Below, in pieces: positions 8,101 through 15,998 of a stretch of 18,121 nt of DNA. Source of the stretch: an uncultured Bacteroidota bacterium (GTDB taxonomy: Bacteria > Bacteroidota > Bacteroidia > Chitinophagales > Chitinophagaceae); the NCBI GenBank assembly GCA_903906615.1, contig CAIVKT010000074.1, positions 1 through 18,121 of the forward strand. Direction: 5' to 3'. The translations under genes were made by a program, and so were the position numbers. The notes under the pieces were generated by a model. The model was not told the DNA's origin. It worked only from the letters and a program-made list of their open reading frames with translations, and searched no databases. How positions within the stretch are numbered: the stretch's first letter is position 1; each line of letters opens with the position of its first letter.

Positions 8101-10799
8101 ATACGCCCCCCGGCGCATTCAATGTAGTTGGGGGTGGTGCTTATTGCCTCGGCGATGTGGGCAGGGACATTTCATTAGCAGGTTCAGAAACAGGAATTCA
8201 TTACCAGCTCTATAAAGGTTCAACTGCGGTGGGTACTTACCATACAGGTACAACAGGTGTGATAGACTATGGATTTATAACTACGCCGGGTACTTATACA
8301 GTACTGGCTACAAACCCCACTTCTTTATGTACCACCCTGATGACCGGCAGCGCCACTATAAGTGTGAACCCGGTGCCTGCCAGCCACACCGTAATAGGTG
8401 GTGGCCATTACTGCTACGATGGTGCAGGAGCGCATATTATACTTAACGGATCTAACACAGGCGTAAGCTACCAATTGTTACTCGCGGGTGTACCCGTGAC
8501 AGGTGCCGCAATGGCAGGTACCGGCAGCGCGCTTGATTATGGCGCTCTCACCGACTCCGGTTCTTATACAGTTGTTGCCACCCTCAGCGGCACCGGTTGT
8601 ATAGCCAATATGGCCGGCAGTGCGCATATCGCCATAGACCCATTGCCCAACGTGTATAATGTAACCGGCGGCGGCAACTACTGCCCAGGCACAGCGGGTG
8701 TGCATGTGGGCCTGGACGGATCTAACACAGGCATCATTTACAGTTTATACAACGGCGGCCTTGCGGGCTCTTCTGCAGGCACGGGCACCGCGCTCGACTT
8801 CGGCCTCAGAACAGCAATTGGCAGCTACACAGTTGTGGCTACCAATGCGCTCACCGGCTGCGTAAGCAACATGAACCTTGCAGCCCCTGTGGCCATCAGC
8901 CCATTACCTGTCGATGAGACATTATCAGGTGGTGGCAGCTATTGCGCAGGCGGCACAGGCTTTGACCTCACGCTGCTTTCATCAGCCTCAGGCGTTAACT
9001 ACCAACTGTTTGATGGCACTACAGCTGTAGGCACATTGCAAACAGGTGGCGGCTCTACAGTTGATTTCGGCACCTTCACAGGCGCAGGCAGCTACAGGGT
9101 ATTTGCCACAGACCCGGCTACTACCTGCAGCACATATATGTCTTCTGTGGTGAACATAAATATTGTTAGCCCTGTTGTATTCACAGCTACAGGTGGTGGT
9201 AGTTTCTGCGCTGGCGCTCCCGGCGTGCATGTGCGCCTATCAGGCTCTTCTGCAAACGATGCTTACACGCTTTTGGTTGGTGGTGTGGCTACAGGTACTC
9301 CTGTTAATGGCACCGGATCTTCTCTTGATTTTGGTTTAATAAACACAGCAGGCGCTTATACAGTAGTTGCTAATGACACGGCGTTAGGATGCCCTACACC
9401 TATGGCCGGCACAGCTACCGTTGTTGTTAATGCTTTGCCTTCAGTTGATTCTGTAACCGGTGCCGGCAACTATTGTGCCGGCGGCCTTGGACGGCACATC
9501 GGCCTCAATGCATCTTCTACAGGTGTACTTTACCAGTTGTATAACGGCGCTGTTGTGGCGGGCTTACCGGTATCTGGTATCGGCGGATCCCTCGACTTTG
9601 GAATAAAGACCGTGGGTGCCTATTCAGTAGTGGCTACAGATGCCTCTACAGGATGTACAGATACAATGGCAAATACTGCACTCGTGAATACTACGCCTTT
9701 ACCAACAGCATACCCGGTATTTGCTACAGACAGCGGCTACTATTGCGCAACAGGCACTGGCGTGCATATATTCCTTAATAATTCTGATGGCACTGTAAAC
9801 TATCAATTGTTCAGGGGCGCTACACCGATAGGTACCAGCGTTACGGGCACAGGCAGTGCATTAGACCTGGGCTTGCAGTCTGTTGCAGGCACCTATACAG
9901 TGATAGGCACAAGCAGCACATCTACATGTACAGGGGCAATGACCAATAATGTTGTAGTCAACATCATACCATTACCTACCGTGCATAATGTGACCGGCGG
10001 CGGTGGCTATTGCCTCGTAGGCGGCACAGGTGTGCATGTGGGCCTCGACCGCTCAGATGCAGGTATCTACTACACACTGTACCGTACAGGATTTGGCGCT
10101 GTAGATTCTCTCTACGGTATCAACGGCCCGCTCGATTTTGGTGTATATACCGCCCTGGGCGATTATACGGTTATCGGCAACAGCCAGATCACTTATTGCC
10201 CCAACAATATGTTTGGCACTGCCGATGTATACATAGATACATTGATGACTCCTATAGTAGCTATCCGCGCATTCCCTGGTACAGTAGGTGTATGGCATGT
10301 TGATTCGATAGATGTATCGGTAACCAATGGCGGCGCCAACCCTACCTATCAATGGTATGTAAACAGTAACCTGATCCCCGGCGCTACTTCGGCTTCATTC
10401 ACTAACCATGAGTTCTTCAACAACGACTCTGTGTATTGCCTCGTAACTGCAAGCGGACCATGCGGCGGCCTCACTACCTCTAAGTATGTGATCATCAGGT
10501 TGCTGGGTGTGGGTGTGGCACAGGTATCATCTGCGGCAAGCGATGTAAGGCTGGTTCCTAACCCGAACAAAGGCACCTTCAGCGTAACTGGCAACCTGGG
10601 TACCTCTATAGATCAGGAGGTGACGTTGGAAGTGACCAACATGCTGGGCCAGTTAATATACACCGGCAAAACAAGGACACAGAATGGCAGCATCAACGAG
10701 CACATACAACTGGGTAGCAACCTGCCAAACGGTATGTACATCCTCGACCTGCGCTCCGGCACAGAAAAGAGTGTCTTCCATTTTGTAATAGAACAATAA
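5118..10799 (+). CDS. Giant repetitive T9SS-secreted surface protein, complete (paralogue B)
   Basis: The ATG at 5118 was chosen over the in-frame ATG at 5007 because it begins a textbook signal peptide (MKKLYIPK, a Leu/Ile/Phe core, then NANG just before QS, residue ~26). The protein is 1893 residues. Residues ~27-172 form a Cys-rich N-terminal region unlike the rest. Residues ~180-273 form an Ig/cadherin-like domain (SYTPLAGFTGVDSFTI). Residues 275-639 are five BIG2-type repeats and ~640-1706 are twelve 89-residue GGGxYC repeats. Residues ~1707-1805 form an Ig-like domain with PTYQWYVN, and ~1810-1893 the T9SS type A sorting domain (VRLVPNPNKGTF, LPNGMYIL). The stop is TAA at 10797. Predicted role: T9SS cargo at the cell surface or released, possibly adhesive. 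No enzyme motif is visible. It has its own upstream terminator and candidate promoter, so it is probably transcribed separately from paralogue A. Confidence 0.92.
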   Translation: MKKLYIPKLIILFLFLSGWNLNANGQSLIYNQSFTSGSVPSTQCTAWTSYCTSLLSTYIYTGFNVSGSLNTTGYTCTNATVATAIATALRTGSATTQTSDGHTWYVGTGCGSGCSGSGGAIIELAVDQGTCACGSVASIRPAINNSNWGGMGTNCGAASQTLIVTFYYQSILFSAGARSVTSVCQNSGATPINSFLTTTDPATGLHETITVSTPPVSGTLSGFPFSTTTTGGSITPTGLSYTPLAGFTGVDSFTITASDGSATATTTIVVTVNPAAAAITGNSCVVAGQTVPFSDPSSGGVWSASGNATVTAGGLVNGISVGTASITYLIGAVCPAVFPVTINSLPAAISGSSSICNGTTSNLTDAGTGTWTSSNSSVASVNSITGVATGVSLGTAAISYTLPSGCFAAKSVTVNPNPGPITGTPSLCASGATTGLANVLSGGIWTSSSTGIATINAGTGLVTSVAAGTTLVSYTVGGCAQSVTVTVNPLPAPISGATAGVCVGGTTTLSDATPGGTWSSSNIAQASVGIGSGVVSGYFVSTPTITYTIGSTGCKTSSPITVNPAAAGITGLATTCIGSSTSLSDASTGGSWSSNNTAVATVGAFSGLVNGISVGATTISYTLPTGCYATVVVPVNQLPAAYTMTGGGSYCPGGSGVHIGLSFGDAGISYQLFMGTTAVGSAVSGSSSSIDFGSFSVPGTYTVVATNSITGCSANMTGSKTVSVSLPPTMYDVTGGGGYCTGLTGPVVSTDGSDVGIHYQLYLGSTPVGTPITGAGPGINFGTFTTTGSYTVVGTSSVTGCSTTMNGNATVYLYPQPTPYPVVGTGGYCAGSAGAVIKLGGSDGGSHYQLVLGGTTHVGASLTSPGTGDTLTYPAQTTAGTYTVVATDGVYGCIATMPGSVTVTSEPLPVVYATTGGGNYCSGSPAPHIGLAYGGAGINYTLYNTVPTAIATVAGSGSSVDFGVVATPGTYHAVATNPATGCTSNMTGAPVVNINTPPGAFNVVGGGAYCLGDVGRDISLAGSETGIHYQLYKGSTAVGTYHTGTTGVIDYGFITTPGTYTVLATNPTSLCTTLMTGSATISVNPVPASHTVIGGGHYCYDGAGAHIILNGSNTGVSYQLLLAGVPVTGAAMAGTGSALDYGALTDSGSYTVVATLSGTGCIANMAGSAHIAIDPLPNVYNVTGGGNYCPGTAGVHVGLDGSNTGIIYSLYNGGLAGSSAGTGTALDFGLRTAIGSYTVVATNALTGCVSNMNLAAPVAISPLPVDETLSGGGSYCAGGTGFDLTLLSSASGVNYQLFDGTTAVGTLQTGGGSTVDFGTFTGAGSYRVFATDPATTCSTYMSSVVNINIVSPVVFTATGGGSFCAGAPGVHVRLSGSSANDAYTLLVGGVATGTPVNGTGSSLDFGLINTAGAYTVVANDTALGCPTPMAGTATVVVNALPSVDSVTGAGNYCAGGLGRHIGLNASSTGVLYQLYNGAVVAGLPVSGIGGSLDFGIKTVGAYSVVATDASTGCTDTMANTALVNTTPLPTAYPVFATDSGYYCATGTGVHIFLNNSDGTVNYQLFRGATPIGTSVTGTGSALDLGLQSVAGTYTVIGTSSTSTCTGAMTNNVVVNIIPLPTVHNVTGGGGYCLVGGTGVHVGLDRSDAGIYYTLYRTGFGAVDSLYGINGPLDFGVYTALGDYTVIGNSQITYCPNNMFGTADVYIDTLMTPIVAIRAFPGTVGVWHVDSIDVSVTNGGANPTYQWYVNSNLIPGATSASFTNHEFFNNDSVYCLVTASGPCGGLTTSKYVIIRLLGVGVAQVSSAASDVRLVPNPNKGTFSVTGNLGTSIDQEVTLEVTNMLGQLIYTGKTRTQNGSINEHIQLGSNLPNGMYILDLRSGTEKSVFHFVIEQ
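5940..7034 (+). repeat. Five tandem BIG2-type Ig-like repeats (paralogue B)
   Basis: There are about 73 residues per unit with the same pattern as in paralogue A: ITG, an early Cys, GTWTSS or GGSWSS, a TGLVxGxxVGT turn, ISYTL, a late Cys and a PVTVN linker. Unit 4 shares the unusual SSNxAQA and FVxxPTIxY features with unit 4 of paralogue A. Unit 2 in both ends in VNPNP. These shared oddities support an in-register duplication. Confidence 0.8.
7035..10235 (+). repeat. Twelve tandem ~89-residue GGGxYC repeats (paralogue B)
   Basis: The 3201 bases hold twelve units averaging 267 bases. The signature is (V/I)TGGGxYC, GGxGxHVGL, SxxGxxYQLY, GTGxxLDFG, GTYTVVATxxxTGC, MxG, then a PLP-type linker. 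Unit 4 has YTLY rather than YQLY, as does its counterpart in paralogue A. Unit 11 replaces GGG with an altered, longer FATDSGYYC, again mirrored in paralogue A. The unit has no name I recognise. Confidence 0.85.
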
Positions 10800-10809
10800 T
10801 CTGCAAAAC

Positions 10810-10859
10810 TACCTATAACGAGAAATGGCCGCGATTGCGGCCATTTCTCGTTATAGGTA
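10810..10859. terminator. Perfect 23-bp hairpin between convergent genes
   Basis: The left arm at 10810-10832 and the right arm at 10837-10859 are exact reverse complements with a GATT loop. The stem starts 10 bases after the TAA of paralogue B and ends 8 bases before the polA stop. It therefore fits a shared bidirectional terminator. On the minus strand it is followed by GTTTTG; there is no strong T tract on the plus strand. The stem is much longer and more perfect than the 8-bp terminator at 4910. Confidence 0.75.
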
Positions 10860-10867
10860 AACAATTT

Positions 10868-13720
10868 CTAGTGCGCCTGTAACCACGTATCACCCACACC
10901 CGTTTCCGCGTTGATAGGTACATCATTGGGTAGCTTCATAGCGCTTTCCATACATTCTTTGATGAGGGCTTTGGCCTGCTCGGTTTCTTCGCGCGGCACA
11001 TCAAATACAAGTTCGTCATGTACCTGTAGTATCATGCGGGTGCGCATATTGGTTTTCTTCAGCTCGCGGTGGGCGGCTATCATCGCCAGCTTGATCATAT
11101 CGGCTGCTGTACCCTGTATGGGCATGTTGATGGCGTTACGCTCTGCGTAGCCGCGTACCGTGAAGTTGGCCGAATAAATATCCTTCAGCCAGCGCTTTCG
11201 GCCCATTACGGTCTCTACATATCCATGCTCTTTGGCAAAGTTGATAGAGCGGTCCATGTATTGCTTTACAGAAGGGTATTGGGTAAAGTAGTTATCAATG
11301 ATGGTCTTGGCCTCGGTGCGGCTCACGCCAATATTCTCTGCCAGCCCGAAAGCAGATTGCCCGTATATGATACCGAAGTTAACCGCCTTTGCAGCGCGGC
11401 GCATATCCTTGGTCACGTTTTCTTCGGTCACATTATACACCTTTGCGGCAGTGGCTGTGTGTATGTCTTTATTTTCTTTAAAGGCCGTGATCATCGCTTC
11501 ATCGCCGCTGATGGCGGCCACTATGCGCAGCTCTATCTGCGAGTAATCGGCAGAGATAAGACAATGGCCTGCGCTGCGGGGTATGAATGCTTTGCGTATC
11601 TCGCGGCCACGCTCGGTACGTATAGGTATGTTTTGCAGGTTGGGGTTGTTGCTGCTGAGCCTGCCCGTAACAGCCACCGCCTGGTTGTAGCTGGTGTGCA
11701 GCCTGCCTGTGCGCGGATTGATAAGGCCGGGCAGCGCATCCACATAAGTGCTTTTGAGCTTGGTCAGCTCGCGGTAGGCCAGTATGTCTTCCACCACCTG
11801 GTGCTTGTGCCGCAGCTTTTGCAGTATATCTTCGCCTGTAGCATACTGGCCCGTCTTTGTTTTCTTCTGGCCTGCGTCTACCTTCATTACTTCGAACAGA
11901 ACTTCGCCCAATTGCTTTGGTGAGCCTATATTGAACTTAACGCCTGCATGGTTATAGATATTCTCTTCTGCCTGCCTGATGTCTTTCTCCAGGTCTTTGG
12001 AATAATTGGTGAGGAAGTCCACATCCAGGTTCACGCCTTCGTACTCCATATCAGTGAGTACTGGCACCAGCGGGTCTTCTATCTCGTCGAACACACGCTT
12101 CACTCCATTCTTCAGCAGCATGGGGTCAAATGCCTTTTTCAGTTGCAGTGTTACATCAGCATCTTCGGCGGCATATTCTTTCACCTGTTCTATAGGCGCA
12201 TCGCGCATGGTTAATTGTGCCTTTCCCTTTTTGCCTATAAGTGTTTCTATAGATACCGGTTGGTAGTTGAGGTATTTCATGCTCAGCATATCCATGCTGC
12301 GCTTGCCATCGGGGTCTATCACATAGTTGGCCAGCATGGTGTCATAGATGTTGCCTTTCAGCTCAAAGCCCAGCCACTTCAGCATCAGCATATCATACTT
12401 GATGTTCTGGCCTATCCACAATATATCTTCGCGCTCAAACAGCGGCCTGAAACGTTCCAGTAGCTCTTTCACTTTTTCCTGCTCCGAAGGTACCACCACA
12501 AAATAGCCTGTGCCTTGTGCATAGCTGAAGCTCATGCCCACCAAGTCGGCCAGGTTGGCATCTATATGCGTGGTCTCGGTATCGAAGGAGATCTCTTTTT
12601 GTGCCGATAATTTTTCTATCAGGCTATCTATCTCTTCCGTAGTGCTTACCAGTTGATAATCGTGTGGCACCTGGTCTATGGTGAGAAAGTTGCCGGAGAA
12701 AGTTTCTGTTTCTTCTATCGTTACGGTTATGTCTGTCTCCACCACTACAGCAGCAGATCTTTTTTGTGGCAGTGCATTCCCAAAGAGGTCAGTAGATACC
12801 GGCCCTTTTGGCGCACTACCCGCATTCCATATATCCTGCTCGGTGCTTACGGTGCCCAGCACACGCCGCGCCAGCGTGCGAAACTCCAGCTCGTTGAATA
12901 CCTCGGTAAGCGCGTCCGTATTTTTTTCCTTCACCCTGAAGTCCTCTTCATGAAATGGCACAGGCACATTGGTGATGATGGTAGCCAGCTTTTTAGACAT
13001 GATAGCATTGTCCTTGCCATTGCGCACCTTCTCGCCCACAGCGCCTTTTATTTTATCGGCATTGGCTATCAGGTTCTCTATGTTATCGTACTCTGCGAGC
13101 AGCTTCGCTGCTGTCTTCTCGCCTATGCCGGGTATGCCGGGTATATTATCCACGGCATCGCCCATGAGGCCCAGCATATCTATCACCTGGTCTACCCGCT
13201 TGATGCCCCACTTGGCGCACACCTGCTCCGGACCCAGTATATCTGGTTTATCACCCGATATGGGCTTGTACATAAATATATTGTCGCGCACTATCTGCCC
13301 GTAATCCTTATCAGGGGTAACCATATATACGGTATACCCCAGCGCTGCCGCCTCTAATGCCAGCGAGCCTATGATGTCATCGGCCTCAAAGCCGTCCAGC
13401 TCCAGGCACGGCAAATTAAAACCTTTGATGATGCGCTTGATATCCGGTATGGCAGCAGACAGGTCTTCGGGTGTTTCCTGCCGGTTGGCCTTGTATGCCG
13501 GGAAATCAGTATGGCGCTCAGTAGCTGCAGAAGTATCAAATACGACCGCCAGGTGTGTGGGCTTTTCTTTATTGATGAGATCGAGCAGGGTGGTGGTGAA
13601 GCCAAACTGCGCATTGGTATTTTTTCCCTTGCTGGTAATGCGCGGACTGCGTATGAGTGCATAGTAGGCACGGTAGATGAGCGCATAGGCATCCAGCAAA
13701 AAAAGTTTCTGTTCAGGCAT
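10868..13720 (-). CDS. polA: DNA polymerase I
   Basis: This repair and Okazaki-fragment-processing polymerase is 950 residues, the usual length. The start is the ATG at 13720 (MPEQKLFLLDAYALIYRAYY); an in-frame ATG nine codons upstream gives a non-family extension. Domains in order: an N-terminal 5'-3' (flap) nuclease with DAYALIYRAYYA, DGFEADD, TPDKDY and a helix-hairpin-helix at IPGIPGIGEKTA; a 3'-5' exonuclease with its metal ligands intact (D380 and E382 in FDTET, D443 in NIKYD, Y516/D520 in YAAED), so proofreading should be active; and a family A polymerase domain with motif A DYSQIELR (D725), motif B RRAAKAVNFGIIYG and motif C VHDEL (D902). The stop is TAG. It is convergent with paralogue B and divergent from the DUF6526 gene, and forms no evident operon. 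Confidence 0.98.
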   Translation of the reverse strand: MPEQKLFLLDAYALIYRAYYALIRSPRITSKGKNTNAQFGFTTTLLDLINKEKPTHLAVVFDTSAATERHTDFPAYKANRQETPEDLSAAIPDIKRIIKGFNLPCLELDGFEADDIIGSLALEAAALGYTVYMVTPDKDYGQIVRDNIFMYKPISGDKPDILGPEQVCAKWGIKRVDQVIDMLGLMGDAVDNIPGIPGIGEKTAAKLLAEYDNIENLIANADKIKGAVGEKVRNGKDNAIMSKKLATIITNVPVPFHEEDFRVKEKNTDALTEVFNELEFRTLARRVLGTVSTEQDIWNAGSAPKGPVSTDLFGNALPQKRSAAVVVETDITVTIEETETFSGNFLTIDQVPHDYQLVSTTEEIDSLIEKLSAQKEISFDTETTHIDANLADLVGMSFSYAQGTGYFVVVPSEQEKVKELLERFRPLFEREDILWIGQNIKYDMLMLKWLGFELKGNIYDTMLANYVIDPDGKRSMDMLSMKYLNYQPVSIETLIGKKGKAQLTMRDAPIEQVKEYAAEDADVTLQLKKAFDPMLLKNGVKRVFDEIEDPLVPVLTDMEYEGVNLDVDFLTNYSKDLEKDIRQAEENIYNHAGVKFNIGSPKQLGEVLFEVMKVDAGQKKTKTGQYATGEDILQKLRHKHQVVEDILAYRELTKLKSTYVDALPGLINPRTGRLHTSYNQAVAVTGRLSSNNPNLQNIPIRTERGREIRKAFIPRSAGHCLISADYSQIELRIVAAISGDEAMITAFKENKDIHTATAAKVYNVTEENVTKDMRRAAKAVNFGIIYGQSAFGLAENIGVSRTEAKTIIDNYFTQYPSVKQYMDRSINFAKEHGYVETVMGRKRWLKDIYSANFTVRGYAERNAINMPIQGTAADMIKLAMIAAHRELKKTNMRTRMILQVHDELVFDVPREETEQAKALIKECMESAMKLPNDVPINAETGVGDTWLQAH

Positions 13721-13811
13721 ATTGCTAAGGTAGTCCTGAAAAAGCAAAAGTCAAAAACCTAAATGATGAACGTTATGGTTATAAAAATGTAATTTCACAA
13801 AAAACAATTTT
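13721..13811. promoter_or_regulatory. Divergent promoter region between polA and the DUF6526 gene
   Basis: These 91 AT-rich bases must carry start signals for both genes. On the minus strand TAGGTTTTTG (complement of 13752-13761) resembles the TAnnTTTG -7 box, 31 bases before the polA ATG. On the plus strand TAATTTCA (13790-13797) is a weaker match, 14 bases before the other ATG. No convincing -33 TTTG is visible for either. Confidence 0.3.
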
Positions 13812-14246
13812 ATGAAGCAGCAAAGTTATTCAAGCCATGCCCGTTATGTAGCGGGATTCCATTTTGTAGCAGGCGGCCTCATCATTGTGGTGCTGGTGCT
13901 ATCTATCATCAACCTGGTGCAGCAGTTCTGCGCGCCAGGTATGCTATATACAGGTGTGATGCCTGTGCTGGTAGCCCTTATATTGCTGGTGCTCTTCTGG
14001 TACAGCCGCCAATTCGCGGTAAAAGTGCAGGACCGTGCCATACATACCGAAGAAAGCCTGAGGCACTATACCATGACACAAAAGCCGCTTGATAACCGTC
14101 TTACCCGCGCGCAAGTGATAGCGCTTCGTTTTGCGCCCGATGAAGAATTTGTGGAACTGGCCCGCAAAGCTGTTGCCGAGAACATGAGCAGCGATGATAT
14201 AAAGAAGGCCATCAAAGCCTGGCGCGCAGATCATCACCGGGCATAG
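13812..14246 (+). CDS. DUF6526 family small membrane protein
   Basis: The product is 144 residues. The N-terminus SYSSHARYVAGFHF and the C-terminal half with YSRQFAVKVQDRAIHTEE, RHY, KPLD, QVIALRFAPDEEF, KKAIKAWRADHHRA match from memory a small Bacteroidota and Acidobacteria family annotated as DUF6526. Two hydrophobic helices (residues ~16-36 and ~48-66) are followed by a charged cytoplasmic helical tail. The function is unknown. It stops with TAG four bases from the stop of the convergent lipoprotein gene and is divergent from polA, so it is probably monocistronic. Confidence 0.85.
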   Translation: MKQQSYSSHARYVAGFHFVAGGLIIVVLVLSIINLVQQFCAPGMLYTGVMPVLVALILLVLFWYSRQFAVKVQDRAIHTEESLRHYTMTQKPLDNRLTRAQVIALRFAPDEEFVELARKAVAENMSSDDIKKAIKAWRADHHRA

Positions 14247-14250
14247 ACAC

Positions 14251-14664
14251 CTATATAATCAATACAGTAAGCAGGAGCATGATAGCGATACGCATGAGCC
14301 TGGGGAAGGCTACGTTCAGCACGTGGCCTTCTTCATTGGAGTGAGGATCGAAGTGGTGGCCTGTATCTATGGTGGGTAATAAGCCGGGCAGGCCGGTCAT
14401 ACTGGGAATACCCGTGGTGGGAGTGGTGTCTTTAGTGGCATCGGTTATTGATTCGTGGTGATAGTTGCTATCCGTATCGGCTGTGATTACGATTGCGCCT
14501 GCATGGTGGCTCACCGAGATAACTGCGTTTTGAGGCGTATCTGCCCTGCCGGCCTTATTTATACACCCCGGCAGGAAGATGATGATGACAGAAAGGATAA
14601 ATGCCTTGCGCAGGCTGTGGCGGCTGATCTTAGCGGCGAAAACGGGGGTAAAAATGCTGTTCAT
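14251..14664 (-). CDS. Small orphan lipoprotein, function unknown
   Basis: The product is 137 residues. A basic N-terminus (RHSLRKAF) leads into a hydrophobic core and a lipobox ending FLPGC, with Cys34 as the predicted lipidated residue. The mature part is low-complexity, rich in Thr, Asp, Pro and His (TGHHFDPHSNEEGH). It ends in a short hydrophobic segment, MLLLTVLII, directly before a TAG stop. No domain is recognised. The lipobox and lack of overlap with neighbours support a real gene, but the low complexity and absence of a known family keep confidence moderate. It is convergent with the DUF6526 gene, with a 4-base gap. Confidence 0.6.
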   Translation of the reverse strand: MNSIFTPVFAAKISRHSLRKAFILSVIIIFLPGCINKAGRADTPQNAVISVSHHAGAIVITADTDSNYHHESITDATKDTTPTTGIPSMTGLPGLLPTIDTGHHFDPHSNEEGHVLNVAFPRLMRIAIMLLLTVLII

Positions 14665-15038
14665 AACGTTTGTTTTAAGTGTTAGAAATGGTTTGAATTT
14701 CTTTCACAAAAGTGCGCACGTTACCAGCGCTCAAAGCCCGTACTATAGCGGTTTTTAGGGCAGTATTATCCCCTTGCCGCAGGCGTTATTTACAGCGACT
14801 AAGCACCTCCTTTTTCACGCACAAAACACGCGTATCTTATACGCACCCAGCGCACGCACTAAACACCACCAAAAAGCGGGAGAAACACCCCAAAACCACT
14901 GCGCGGGGAAAATAACATAAGAAATACGGGAAAAATACGGTACCCACCGGCACATATGCCGACTACCTTTACATTATAATAACAACAGAAAATTTGAAAA
15001 CACACAAAACATTTATTAATTTCATTTTTAAAACACAC
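14665..15038. other. Gene-free 374-base region
   Basis: I see no credible gene here. A 67-codon open frame (14712-14915, plus) encodes a basic peptide with no signal or family features and is probably chance. The right half holds a near-direct repeat of AATACGG (within 14920-14942) and becomes very AT-rich from ~14972 toward the next gene. It must contain the promoter of the lipoprotein gene (minus) and that of the 15039 gene (plus). Confidence 0.5.
14964..14971 (+). promoter_or_regulatory. Candidate -7 promoter box for the secreted-protein/membrane/kinase operon
   Basis: TACCTTTA differs from the Bacteroidota -7 consensus TAnnTTTG at one base and lies 67 bases upstream of the ATG at 15039, leaving an AT-rich leader. 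No TTTG-like -33 box is visible at the expected distance. TATAAT at 14975-14980 is an alternative core. Confidence 0.35.
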
Positions 15039-15992
15039 ATGATTATGAAAAAAGGATTTTTGATTCTACTATTATTTGTATGCAATATATCACTAGCGCA
15101 AACCAATCCACAATTACCCACTTTAGATTCAAGATATTAGCAAGGTGATGCACATAATCTTATTTCTAATTACCAGTCTTTGTCGAACGTAGATATACAT
15201 CCATATTCATTTATTATCAACACAACGGATATTAAGGCGTACTTCAACGCACACCCAGGACAAAATACATAGTTTCATTTTTATTTATCTTATGACACTC
15301 ATGATAGTTTTCAATTGGTTATTGTACCATGTTTAACATTAAATCCCACGCCAGGTAGTACTATCTTAACACATGATATTAATTATGGCAAGGCATTTAT
15401 TCCATGTAGTATGGAAGGAAATCCAAGTTTTTGTTATGTTTCAGATAATTTAGATGCGAGTAGTAACCAATTTCCTGCTAGTAACCCTCCATGTGATTTA
15501 ACGAAATTAGATTGTAGCAATAGCACAGTTGGTGAAGCGACTGAAAAATCCTTTATAATGAATTACCAAATTGAAAATACGCAAGAACATCACCATCAAG
15601 AATCGTTTACATTTAGTGCAGTAGCTTTACAAAACTATTTAAATAGCAATGCGAGCGTTAGTTTTCTACAGATATATCTAGGTCGTAATCCCGCAATGAT
15701 CTCGTCAAATGTTGAAAAGTACACGCTGATATTTGTTGGATTAAACAATAGTGGTATACATCAATATGAGACTGTTGGTACTACAAATTTTGTGTATGAA
15801 CAATGCATGCCCTGTCCAGAATGCGGTGTAGCATTTGATAATACGATTGATTTTAAACCACAGGCAACACCTGCATTGATAACACAATATAAAAATGAAA
15901 TACAAGCCTTTCTTAATGATAGCATACATCATGATATAATTAATCAAAAATTGTATCGCATTCTTTTAAACAGTATAAACAGCATCAAATAA
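15039..15992 (+). pseudogene. Secreted protein of unknown function, interrupted by two in-frame TAG codons
   Basis: One frame runs from the ATG at 15039 (or 15045) to the TAA at 15990, 317 codons including two internal TAGs at 15138-15140 (codon 34) and 15270-15272 (codon 78). The start region encodes a signal peptide (MKKGFLILLLFVCNISLAQ, cleavage after Ala). After the second TAG the frame is open for the remaining 239 codons. Both TAGs could come from CAG Gln by one C-to-T change. TAG is the normal stop of at least four genes in this window, so read-through is unlikely to be routine. The body contains two similar halves (an F..(D/A)(I/L)..Y(F/L)N...FxxYL...LxIVP/FVG pattern) and a CMPCPEC cluster near residue 255. 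The gene is AT-rich and lies 6 bases before the next gene, in operon order with the membrane and kinase genes. No known function. Confidence 0.7.
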
Positions 15993-15998
15993 TGTGTT

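Noticed and set aside
1112..10235. Regularly spaced repeats that could suggest a CRISPR or satellite array
   Set aside because: The period is ~267 bases, the units are divergent in DNA, and they are continuous in-frame protein repeats without spacers.
11069..11923. 284-codon plus-strand open frame opposite polA, and other long frames on that strand
   Set aside because: It lies wholly antisense to the strongly supported polA gene, has no recognisable domain, and is explained by polA codon bias.
14712..14915. 67-codon frame in the gene-free region
   Set aside because: A basic, low-information peptide with no signal, family or promoter support; the composition looks non-coding.
15039..15992. 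Genome-wide TAG reassignment to explain the two internal TAG codons
   Set aside because: Paralogue A, polA, the DUF6526 gene and the lipoprotein gene all end at TAG at the expected family length or boundary.
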